64,000 bases of DNA from Paragonimus westermani (lineage: Eukaryota > Platyhelminthes > Trematoda > Plagiorchiida > Troglotrematidae), in NCBI GenBank assembly GCA_008508345.1, contig QNGE01000772.1, positions 124,001-188,000 of the forward strand. Reading direction: 5' to 3'. Below are positions 1-12,000 of this stretch, piece after piece. How positions within the stretch are numbered: position 1 is the stretch's first letter; each line of letters opens with the position of its first letter. Under the pieces are notes generated by a model. It worked only from the letters and a program-made list of their open reading frames with translations, was not told the origin of the DNA and did no database searches. The position numbers were made by a program, and so were the translations under genes.

Positions 1-122
1 TGGAAAACCCAGTGCATCATACAGCTTTTTGATGTTGTCACAAAAACGGGTGGTCAGTTGGAGCGACAGCATGTATTCGCCGAAGCGTCGCGTAACCATA
101 AAGCAGTGTAGTGACAAACATC
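1..122 (-). CDS. Unidentified partial exon at the window edge
   Basis: On the minus strand an open frame of exactly 40 codons, plus two leading bases, runs from a possible splice acceptor (CAG just upstream of base 122) to base 1 with no stop. The peptide begins CLSLHCFMVTRRFGEYMLSL and ends KKLYDALGFP. Its mix of hydrophobic and basic residues looks more protein-like than neighbouring chance frames. It could be the end of the receptor kinase PH domain, where human GRK2 has a CLxL strand, then a phenylalanine-containing strand and a helix. However, the PH-domain tryptophan expected in that helix is absent, and an exon between this one and 2510 would be needed. It could equally belong to a different gene. 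I do not recognise the family. Confidence 0.3.
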
Positions 123-1636
123 CTGAGTGTGTCAAAATAATTCACTGCGAAGTACCACCTAGCCGCTAGCACGCGATCGATTCATTGAGGACATCCCGAA
201 TTCTGAGTTCAACACGAAATAAGCAGTTATAATGGAACAAACAAACAATTGAAATGCTTCTGACACGGATGACCCCGTGGGAACAGCAGAGCGCGTCACA
301 AACTTGCGTTCACACCACTAGCTTCACCATGGCATTACATACTGTTGCGGACGTGTTGTAACTGTTGCAGATGGTTGATGTACTTCTGTCCTACCACCTG
401 CCTATTCGTCTTGCCAGCCGCCGGTGGTGTGATTAAACCGGATCAATAGGTCTCTGCTTTCTGATTGGTTGATTGCTAGGCTGGTCACGTTCAGGCAACA
501 CGGCATTCGCATCGGTTACCTGCTGAGGGGCAGAAATCCGTGTACGCTTTCAACCTCGTGTTCTGGTTCCGCACTGCTGGTACGGTTATGACACATAATC
601 ACGTTAGATTTAAAAGTGGCCAGAGTTTGACCCCCATCTCCTGAATGCATTACTGACCAGAAGGTCTTGAATAGCTACGTTATAAACCTATCATAAAAGT
701 TTAATTTGTGAAAATACGAAAGGAGCATAGCACACTTAGTGGCGTCACATTAATGGCTACGATTGGTGTCAGTCACGTGGATACCGATAAGTCGTTAACA
801 CCGGCACGTTGACCGATGCAGTCGGACGACTCCAGTCGCACTTCTCACGTTATTGCGAGCCCGCAACCGCGTATCTTGGGGCAGTTTGAGTATCAGTACT
901 GGTCCTGAACTTTAGGTACATGCGTTTTAGCGTACGGCAGATAGTTGCGCTACCAGTGGGATAGGAAACTGTTATTCGTCATCTTTTGAGCCTCAACCAA
1001 GGTAAAGACGAACGTTACCTGTACGAGGTTGGTGAGGAATTAGTTGACCAACATATAAAAGGGTCTGAAAAATCGTGGAAAATGAGCGGATGTTTAAGTT
1101 GACAGTTTCCAAGAGGACATCACAACGGACACTCCAACATTTTTGGTGGCTTATCCAAAGATGATGTTTGGTCGCACGTTTCCTAAACTTATCAGTGGGA
1201 TGGTATGAAGTTGGGTGGTGGCGAGAACAGTTCAGACAAATTGGATGTATGAAGTTATTGTTGGTATCGCATCCAAAGCAATGGTGTATGCCTTAGCAAA
1301 GGAGTCAGTGATGAACGATCGGTAATATCTAGATGCTATCTATGGTTTACTTGTAACATACAAAACCGATCTCAGTATCGATAGTCCTTTTTCTGAAATG
1401 ATAGATTGTTTTCTTAGTCGCGATCCACCAGTGTGACCTGGTTTAAACATCAAATTTAGTCCACTCCAGATTGTACACGGCATTCTACAAGAGAATGCAG
1501 GTTTATAGAGAACAGAGTATCTCCATCTGAATATTTTGGAACGAACTGTCTACTTTGGTCTCAATAACCCAGTAAGTTGCTCTCATTACAACACGTATAT
1601 ATGTATATACGTATATATATATATATATATACGTGT

Positions 1637-1670
<34 letters not shown>

Positions 1671-2509
1671 CGACCAGATAAGTTGACAGAAAGTGGAATA
1701 ACATGGTTCGATAAAAAGGCCAGAACAGTGAGGTCCCGAGCGAAGCCTACTGTATTCACACCATAACTATAAAACATCACGTCAGTTCAGAAATGACGCG
1801 ATAAAACTAAAAGCATAGCATGATGTGAGTTAGGTTCCACGGAAAAATTGCTAATTTACGATTTTTCTTTCACTGAGTTGTTCAGGAGTAGAACTTTTTA
1901 ATGAACGCCGTTTGATGAAAAAATCATCGTGATAGCCCAATTCGTCACGGAAATAACGTGTTTCTGATTCGTTCATTTGCACGACGCATGCTGGTTCCCA
2001 GTCTAGCGTTGACTTCCAAAGGTCAGCCAGATATTATCGATCGTGGCCAAAACACTGAGACCATTGATCTGAGCCATTTGACCTGAAGTGCGTGTACATC
2101 CCTGTGCTATCTAATCTGACTGTTTACAGAGACGTGTTGAGGCCGGTTTCTAACCCGAGTCTTATTTTTGCTAAGCGTTTTAGGCAAGCCTCTGAGTTGA
2201 AATTCTCATGAAATTCCATGGAGATCGGATTTTGTGTCCGGATGCGCAATTATGTGACTAGTGGTGCATCGGCTTAACTGAGAGTCGCTTATCGATGAAG
2301 GTGCACGGAGACTTATCGAAATGGTCTCCAGGACAGCTTGCTGTCTGACTGACATACACAGCTTTATCGGTAGTCAATAATAACCGGCTACCTCAGTGGG
2401 TTGTGAGGCAGCCTCAAAAATCAGTTCATTCCGAGGCTAAATGAGAGGTTCAGCCGTAAAAAAATGGTCTATGAGTGAGGTATACAAACTTCTCGTTCAA
2501 AAAGCATAC
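123..2509. other. Non-coding stretch 3' of the last placed kinase exon
   Basis: This stretch begins with a GTATGC donor just below base 2510 on the minus strand, so at least its upper part is kinase intron. The missing exon for the second half of the PH domain should lie here or beyond base 1, but I could not recognise it. The stretch holds an AT microsatellite at 1594-1669 and the first of three copies of TATCGGTAGTCA (2365-2376). Nothing else stands out. Confidence 0.5.
1594..1669. repeat. (TA)n microsatellite with CG/GT interruptions
   Basis: About 76 bp of nearly pure TA dinucleotides, broken by ACGTATATATG- and ACGTGTATAC-type interruptions. The array is largely self-complementary. The tyrosine/isoleucine-rich open frame across it is a product of the repeat. 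Confidence 0.9.
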
Positions 2510-2983
2510 CTCTACCCCCTTTTTCAAAACCAGACCATCCCGCGATTTGTTATACAGTTCTAATCGATTAGGAAACAGTCGGAGATGTTTTCGCTGCCAA
2601 GTCTGTAGAATTGGTCCGCCGAGTTTGAGCACTTCACCTTCGACGATACAGTCGGATGCGAGTCCGTCTTGAGTTTGCGTATCTGTAGCCGTGGATGTGA
2701 CCGCGTTGGCGCCAACGCCACTGGCTATGCTGACCAATCCGCTCGGAGTAGACCCAAAAGGGGTTGAACCTGCGGAAGAACTCATCGGTACCAGTGGACT
2801 GGTGGCCGGACCGAGTTCATCCGCGATTTGATTGGACCGTTGTCTGGCTCGGGCCCGTTTGGCATCTAGCTTATCCGCTTCCTGATTGACCACATCGAAC
2901 ACGGTCTCAGCAATTTCCAATTGCCAACGCTCCGAAACGACGAGAGAGAAGTTTTGGTACAATGCTTGGTCTGCCTCAGTAAG
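2510..2983 (-). CDS. GRK2: GRK2-like exon (end of kinase tail, linker, first half of PH domain)
   Basis: Four hundred and seventy-four bases, 158 codons, phase 0 at both ends. The first part, [20 protein letters not shown] and [17 protein letters not shown], matches human SDQELYRNFPLTISERW and the following helix. A stretch of roughly 60 residues rich in Ser, Thr, Gly, Ala and Pro then separates it from the PH domain and is much longer than in human GRK2. PH strands follow: [28 protein letters not shown]. The acceptor is TTCATAG and the donor GTATGC. The rest of the PH domain, with the invariant C-terminal tryptophan helix that contacts G-beta-gamma, must lie in a later exon. Confidence 0.95.
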
Positions 2984-5900
2984 CTATGAACAAGTGGGGA
3001 CACAGGATAAAAGAGATGTATGAGAGGTTGGTCAAATTCAACGTAAGTGGCACCCGAGGATTCTATAGAAAAAACGAACCACTTCATTCAATGTCGTCTG
3101 TTGACCAAAAGGCGAGTGCGCAGTAAGTTTGGGTGCGTTTTGGAACACTGCATTCATTACTAAGACGGGACCAAGTAATTAAGGTGATCGTAAAAAGTTG
3201 AGATTGTTTGCCTAATCAAGTTGTTGCGCTTGTACCTCTCAAAAATGGAAACCGAGCGTTGTCAAAGTAAGAAGAAAAACGATAGCATGACCAAAACAAC
3301 AAAGCAAGCAGGGGGAGAATTATGTACCGTGTACCGCTAAGCCTTGAGCTTTTGTGTGATTTTATTTCTAGCCAAAACTGTGATATAGGTATTTCACTTG
3401 AATATCTTAAGGATCTCATCTTACTGTGTACAGAAAACATCAGATTCACATTTAAAGGATTTTCCTGTGCACAAGTAGACGGAATGGCTATGGATAGTCC
3501 GTCAGGCCTAACATTAGCAGACATCTTCTTAGGAATGATAGAAGGGCAAGTCCCAGATAGTATTGCCAAAGTATTATTATACAAACGATATGTTGATGAC
3601 ATTTTGATTTTTATGGATACCGATCATTTCGATTTGCTTTAACTTTCTTCACTCTATTCACACAAATCTATCTTTATCTCACGAAGGGGAATCAAATGGC
3701 AGTTTAGCTTTCTTGTATATACTCATCACTAGGTGTGAGGGTGGGACATTACAGCGATCGGTGCACCGCAAAGCAACATGGAGCGGACAATATCTCCAGT
3801 TCTCCAGCTTTGCCCGATAGCATACAAACGGAGTTTGGTGAAAACCTTACTTTATAGGGCCAGGCGTATTTACACCTCAGATAAGCTGCAGACGGAAGAA
3901 GAGTTACTAGGAGAAACGTTGGTGGCAAACGGATATCTTGAAAATTTCATGGCCGCTCACAGCATGATGAACAAATGTAATAAGCCAGTCCAAACAGCTT
4001 GAAAGAAAGACAAATTTCTGTTTTTGCGATTCCAAGCCGATCACTTGACAAACAACACTAACCACAAATTGAAATCTGTCCTATATCGTATGTGTGCGGT
4101 TGCTCAATTACGCTTGGTTCAAACCATCCATAGACCCGTTCTACACAATCCCGAACGCAGTCTGTCTAACTATTCTGTCATTCACGTTGTCTATCAGTTC
4201 ACCTGGAGTCGCGGTGGCATTGGGCAGAATAAACCGACAGCTATCTCAGCGAGTGGTAGAACACGTTCTGAACTGTTTAAAACAATTCATGACACAACAA
4301 TCTCAAACTAGTGAATTCGATACTGGAAGTCCCGCATCATCAACTGCTAGACACCTCATGATACAAGGTCATCAGGTTGATCCATTTAAATAATTCAAAA
4401 TAGTGTTACGTTACCAGAACCCGAAGCTACTGGTCTTTAGGGAAGCTATGTTGATTAAAACTCACCAGCCGGCGCTGTGAACAAAAGTGGTTAAAGCAAC
4501 CCATAGGGTTGCCGTGGTGCTGATGACATAATACGTGGTGTGATTATATGTGTCCATACCCTGTCTATCCCTAATTGTGTGTCATATAACTTGCATGTTT
4601 TAAGTTTGCGATTTATAAGAGTAAACGAAATGTTAACATACTGCAACATACATTTTCTTTCTGTACTGATGTAACCTTGGAATTTTTTTCAACAGATTAT
4701 GAGAAATTCAGTATGCCCAACATCATGTAATAGGTGCACAAAGAAGCAACTCCAGAAGCCAACGTTTCTGTCTAAGGCTACCAACATTGCGTACGACTGT
4801 CTTATCGACAATGCCGCAAAGTACTCGCGACAAATGACTTCACCAATACAAACAACGCAATCGTCCTTTGCTTCCATGGCTGACTTACGTCCACAAATTT
4901 ACCAATGGCCGTCACATCAACTATAAGTGATACCGCGGACATAGACGGTAGAAGACAGAGACCAACGCTGAATGACAGTGAATTACTTCAACGTAAAAGC
5001 TTCGAATTAACTCACAAAGGAATAGGGAGAATGAGGTGTCACAACGCTTGAGAAGATTACTCCCAACAAAACGCTCCAGACAATCAAATTCGATCATCGC
5101 ATACCATGTGTTACGACTGGGAAAGTTAAAAAGAACAAATTACATAGGACTTACATAGAGCGCAGCAATCAACTCAACTAACTCACTGTCTCTGGTTTTC
5201 TGCCAGAGTTGTGAAATACTGGCTGTTCCTGTTTTCAATGTATAATGCATCTGTAAAAAGCCCTGGTAGTACCATACTCAACCGTGCAGTGTTCGAACTC
5301 GAGAATCAAACATTTAATCCTTCACCTGCCCAATTGGACAGTTTGTCTAAACTTGACCAGAACTCCGCAGACTCTCTTGACACACCTAAATGTTTCCACT
5401 TGTTAAATATAATCGATATGGAAACTTCCTGACGACTGTCCATTCCCTTACGTAACTAACGTACACTTGCCTGAACTTTTTCGAATTAAGCATCCACGGT
5501 AGACTTTAAATGGCAACGACATACAGACTACATGTTAGGAATGTTTTCACAAAAATCAGACAGTCCGGCGTTCAAAATCTGTCATCACCCTACATCAGTT
5601 AGTCAGTGGATTCACCAATGCATATGTAGTCCCCAATTGGGTTTGTTCTTTGTCTACTGTTGACAATAGGTCTTGCACTTTTTACAGTCTTTGGGAACTA
5701 ATCACGTTGATGTGGTAATTTACGTAAACAATTTGTTGAAGTCTTTGATTCTCATCACATTACAACCTGCAAAAACTTCGCACCCGAAATTTGGTCTGGT
5801 ACGGCTAAATCTTTTAAGCGGAATTCCTTAAAATATGCTTCCATATCTTCACTCCCATTTTCTTCCATAATTCCCCACCCAGCACAAATTTCACGTGATC

Positions 5901-5992
5901 TCAGCCATTTGTAGCAATCACAAAGTTCAAACAATACAAAACTGCAGTTAATACATATTGCGGTTGTATACCACACTGCCCATAAATACTAG

Positions 5993-6032
<40 letters not shown>

Positions 6033-9000
6033 AGTATTAGTAGTACATCATGGCTATCATAAATATAGTGTGACTGACGCATCGAGGTAAGCATGTAAAA
6101 TGCTGGGGATTCGGCTCGAGGTGCACAAGGTATACTGTGCGCTTGACACGAAACAAGCATTTTCTCCCATGGTGACTTCTTCATCTGATTTCTTTTTTTG
6201 CGTTTCACACCATTAATAGTAAAATGCCGCGATATCTCTCGTCTAGCATTTAACAGTAAATGTGTCAACACCCATACAACTCAGTATTTTGATTTTTTGC
6301 CGTGCCTTGTCAGTGGAAAACAATGGGCACGTGAACGAAACGTGCTTGACAAGGTTACCCAATCAACCATTTTTACTGGCAGGCGAATGTCGGTTGTCAC
6401 ACGTTTCCTAGGTAAAAAAGTACGTCGGTGATATCCTTCAAAATTGCGATGAATCAGAGACAGTCCCAAATGGTTCAAACAGTGTTACAATGTTGATGTA
6501 CCATGTACTTTGTTTTAGGAATGTGCAAACTGTCTGACGATGGTAAGTTGGGGTCAGTGGAGACGTTTATCCCATTCGGTTGTCGCAAAGAGGTTGATAG
6601 AAACTTGAGTAAAGCGATCAGTGGTCGTTGTTCAGAAACCCGATGGCAGTTGGCACCCTGCGACGAACTGATCCAAGAGACAGGGGGTGTAGTTTGCACC
6701 CTAGTTTCATTGCACGATAAGAGTGAAAAACGTGACTACTTCGTCGAATGTCTGTCTTTCACAATCTTCACTTAACCGTGACTACGTACGTATATTGGAA
6801 TTACCATGCCACTAATGAGATTGTCAGATAACAGGCCCTCAAGAACGACGAACAAGGCACCTCTGCACTTAAGGGGACAGTGACAGGGTTTTTGAATTCA
6901 TCAGCACGTTTGGGATTTACCAAACCTTTCACAGTTGACCGACTTATATTAGTTAATTGTTGAACCAGGAACAGCACCATACATAAATACTAGTTCGGTT
7001 TTTTATAATAGCATATTTGAAGAACTCAAAGTGAATCGTTCTGTTCGCTATTTCTATCACAAACAACCGAGTTGCTACGTTACGCGGTACGGAAGGAGCA
7101 TCGTACTGGTTGGGATATCGCTTTGAGAAAATGAATTGTGAGTAAAACGAGTGTTCCATGTTGATCATTGAAAATGTCTGCATATTAGCAAACTACCTCC
7201 ATGCTTTAACTGACCTCGATGAACCTCGTGAGAATATCACAGAGACAACTGAAGGATCGTGCGGCTGATCACCAAAACTGAAGAGATTATGTTGGAAATT
7301 ACATAAATGAAGTTTGTTGCACCGTAGCTTGTGAGGTATTTTAATACACATCCATATCTGTGAACTGTATATCCACCAAATGCAAACCGGAATTGTAAGC
7401 TGGCACCCTGCAATTTACCTACCTAATACCAGCATAAAATTGAGCTGAATAAATGTGAATAAAAGTGCTTCAAAGACGTTGTCTTTTCACTTGGTAACTA
7501 ATTGTCGTGTACCACGAAGGCTTATCCGATCGACTTTTATGTTCTCATCCTACATAGATGAAATTCCATCACTGGAAAGGACTATGGTGTCAAAATGTGC
7601 AAATAGCATTAACCTGTAGGTTTCCTTCTGGCATCTCTCATTCAGCTCTCTTCGGATGCAGCTTTTCTGGGTTGAACGCTTCTTAATGGTAATCGTCATA
7701 AACACAACATACAGCAGAATATGGAGTTGTATATTCAAACTGTATCCAATCCCAGAGAGTCAGTCTACAAAGATTCAGGAGTAACTTTATGTCACAATAT
7801 GTGAATTATGTTTCATAAGAGTCAGGAGTCTCTCCTTCTATACCGTTCAGATAAAATCAACTTTTACCTCTCGTCAACTCGTTACTTAACTCTCGTACAG
7901 CTCCCGATTTATCGAATTGTTCTCCCGACGTTTACTTCCGTAATTTTAAGGAAGAATTCAAGATGATAAACCTATTCATAAGGTTTCTAGCTAGAAGTAA
8001 TGACATCGCACGCCCATATTTTATCAGCGTCATTGTTGAAACGCATTTGAAAGAATGTAAGCAATTTGCTGGTAAAATCCATCATGAAGACAGCTGTCCT
8101 CTATAATCCGAGGTATCTTAGTCATCGTCTTGCCATGTAACAAACCCTATCCGTAACCTCATGTACGCTCGTACCCAAGCATACAATTCTTCAGAGGAAA
8201 TGTTAGTTAATCCTGAACTCATTTCTCTGAAGCCCATCGGACGAGTGAACATAAAAACAAGATGAAACATTTGATTAGACCGATTGTGATGTTATTTTCA
8301 CTTTAACCGTTGTAGCTCGTCTTTGTTTTGTTATTTTGCTGCAGAACCTGTGATGTTATTGTGGTTGAAATTACATCTCTTGGGGTGCACAAAGTAAACT
8401 CTGCACTTGACTTCGGTTGATCTCTTACCCTCGACTTCGTTAATTAGGGAAAGTGTTCTGTCTGTCACTTTATCGCTTTGCTACCTTGAGGCTCATTCGC
8501 GAAAATCGGGGTCGGCTGGAAGGAATAGTGCAGTGGCCAGCTAAGGACTTAGTATAACGACAGAAAAAAAGCAGGCGTCAGAACACACTTCCTTCGACTC
8601 AGTGTGCTCTAACTGGAGACCTGATGGTCTTGAACACCCATGACTAAAGACGCCACTTGGTACGGTGCGAAATGGTAATCAGCGATGATTGTGCAGGCAT
8701 TCTCACCTTAATTATTCTTTCTGTAAAAACCTTTCAACCCACAGAAAAGAAAGCGTGCAAATTATATCAAAACCAGAAAAAAAAAGCTGACATACTTTTG
8801 TGTCAATTGGATTTTGAACAGCGTACGCAAAAAATGGCATCTATGCCTCAAACGTTCACCCAAAAGTCATCGCCATATACTTGGAAGCAACACCTTCATA
8901 TACATTCATTCCACCGTTTAAGCTGTGGAAACCATCAACCGTTTGCAGTACGCACGTTGGTGAATACCAGAGTGGATGTTACAGAATTGCGATAAAGATA

Positions 9001-12000
9001 ATTAATTTTCTGCATTGATCGGGCAAAATCACAGACTACCGTTGGAACGAACAGAAAATAAAGTCAGAAAACGAAATTGTCCAGCATCCACTGCGTCTTT
9101 GTGACACAATTAATTCCAGCGAATACAGCTTTTGCTGATGGAGTTCCCGATGAAATCCCGCCAAAACTTGGCATTTTACATCACAAATTCGTGTAACCTT
9201 CAAAGTCAAACTGAAGGATTGTACATGCACTGTACACAGATGAACAAAAAATGGACAGTGGAAATTAGTATCGATTGGATGGCTCTAGAAGCACACTGAT
9301 GTCACCCGTATCTCGCTGTGCTTCAATATGTACATTACCTGAATATTCACACACTTAGTAGATGAGATTGTGTAGTTCTCCATACCGACCTACTACATGA
9401 GATTCGCTGAATATCTCACATTCATCCGATCAACGTTTCACTTTACTGGGTACACATATTGAGTTTCCCATGTTGCCCATCGAAGAAAAATTTCGCATAA
9501 ACGAGCGTAATGTGGAAGGCGAGTTGATTTGTCACTGCTTTGCCAGACAATTGGATGGTAGAGAAGGGGAACGGAGGATTTGGTGATCTATTGGATAATG
9601 GTGCGGACATTCGCGCGGTGAAAAGTGAATCAAAAGCTAGAACCGTGCCCTTCTTAAGCCAGCTAATCGATGATAGGGAAACTCGACCACTTAGTTTGTC
9701 CACGAATGTACAATGCGTAGATCTGATTTGCGAGGCCTTAGCACTGAAAACCGTCCTTTCCACTTATATTGCCCAGAAGTATATACACATTGTCAGGGGA
9801 AAGCAACCATGATAGTTACACGATAAACAATCACAGCCAGATGGCGATCAGCAAGGGTCGATCGGCAGATCTCCATGCATTGATGTTTGCTGGGACCACG
9901 CGGAAAAATAAGCAACCACAAAATCGGGCGCTTACTTTGATTCCTTTAGTGTCCTCCTCATCGAAAGAGCCGATATCGAACGCATCCGCTGCGTTAACTT
10001 CACCACGAGGAGGGATTAGGGGTGGCGGATACTTTTGCGCGTAAACTTGCTGCCAGTCCACTCCTTTGAAGAATGGATGTTCGCGTAGCTCCAAAGACCT
10101 GCGCAGTCGGAAGAAAGAGTAGGTTTGGATGACAAGCGAAAACCGAATGATGTAACGTTTTGGGACAGTCGACTGTGCCGTCACCTGCTTTTTAAATTGG
10201 TGTATACACACGGGATGAATCCCTAGTATAGTTCCTGCGGTTTGAAGATGAGAGAGGAAATTGAATAGTATCGGAAAACAATCAGCACCCGAATTCTCAG
10301 CTGTCTTTGAGTGTAAAACGCGTTTATCGGTAGTCAGCAATTACCCAAACGTGAGCAACTTTGTTTTCCGCCTGATTATGTGGGACAGGTTCTGCTAGCG
10401 CACGCTCATTATCAACTATCGAAGCAACAGCCCTAAAGGTCGAAAAATAACTTCACAGGGCAAACGGAAATGATAATAAAATACAAATCTGGAGAACAAC
10501 GCAATATCGGTAGTCATTTATTGTTTGTTCTTACGGCACTAGGTACACAAAATAACTGCCACTCGACCGTCAACCAAAACCTTACCGTCAGTTCAAATTG
10601 TTATGGGTTGTTGTTGACTATGACCGTATCAAATGAGTCATGAACGTAACTTTTAACTGCCGTTAAATGTACGGTTGGACACAAATGCGCCACCTAAGCC
10701 AACTGTGCTCAGTCAGAAATGGGAACTGAAGAAACATTAACAGTATCTCCGAACGCGCACTCCACTGACGCATGCGCCAAGACACAAGCTGGTTACTCGT
10801 CGGTTCAAAGAATTTCACCGATGTGCTCTCAATTTTGTTGGGGAAAAGTAAGGATTAGCGTTATTGCCACAGAACACGTGCACGTAATCCTGGTGGCTGA
10901 CGGCACATTCAATATAAACTCACGCCGATACAAGCAAGCATACCTGTCCATTATTTCGATAACTGCCCAATTCACACAAAAACCTATTCAACACGCTGGC
11001 CACAACGCATTTGTCACTGACCGACATCTGTCCCATCGGAATATGTTTGACCGCCTAGTGTCCTAAGATACACCCCGAGTACGCTCTGACGCTTTGCCTG
11101 TTTCTGACTAGCTATAACAGTCAGCCTCGTGATTGGAATGGCCGGAGTTCAAATCCCGGTCGTGGCAAGGATATGAACTACTGACGAGCGCTAATGAGAG
11201 CGAAACTCGAGTCTAGTACTTCTTTTCGAAAGAGGCTGGCTGGAAAGTCTATCTGAATGCGGAGGCTGCGATCAAATGTGAGTGATGGTCAACTTGAAAA
11301 TATATCAAATCTCCGACTACTCATCAGTAATCAGCCGTTCGTTGGGCGCGTAGATTGCGAAGCCAAAGGAGAATACGCAGTCACGAAGAAAGCCACGCCA
11401 CAGATAATAGACCCCTATAGTGGGGAGGAAGTAACCTCCCCACCTTTTCGTTTTGGCAATGCTTCTTGTAACGCCATTATCCTTGTGTGCATATGTAATC
11501 TTGTGGACTTGAATAACGTACCATAAATTGAACAAAAATGAATGGAAGGAATGGACTAATTCGAGCATTTACAGCCCCAGGAGATCTCATTTCGATATGG
11601 CATCTTTGGCGTGACTGTGAACGACTGAACGTGGGGTGGGCACAGGCAGCTACCCGACCATTTGTAGACAAACTTTGTGCGCTTGGTAATCGCAAAGTAC
11701 ACGAATTTATATTAACTTTTGTAGGCTTCCTCCACAGGTAAGGTCACCAATTATGAGCGGATATCGCGAGCTATCTCTCATCAAGGTAGTCGCATCCCCT
11801 TCGTCTTCATTCCAAATGATGCCGTATGCTACCCTCAAATGGTCATTTGATATAGGGGAGAATAACACAATGGATTTTCTGCTAAGGGGTACGATGTGAA
11901 CCGTTAAGGTAGGCGAAGAATAATAAATGGCACGAAAGAAAGCAGACTCCGCCAAAATATGAAGCTCACAGCCATTCATCGATGGACTAATTACGAGACG

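Larger units (their letters stand above)
2984..9935 (-). other. Kinase intron, 6.95 kb
   Basis: This intron separates the AGC-tail exon from the PH exon. It begins with GTAAGC and ends with TAG on the minus strand. It contains the Penelope-like remnant at 3322-4480 in the opposite orientation and a GTT microsatellite at 5994-6032. Short open frames elsewhere (for example 8657-8995 plus and 9540-9812 plus) resemble nothing I know and have no splice or codon evidence. Confidence 0.85.
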
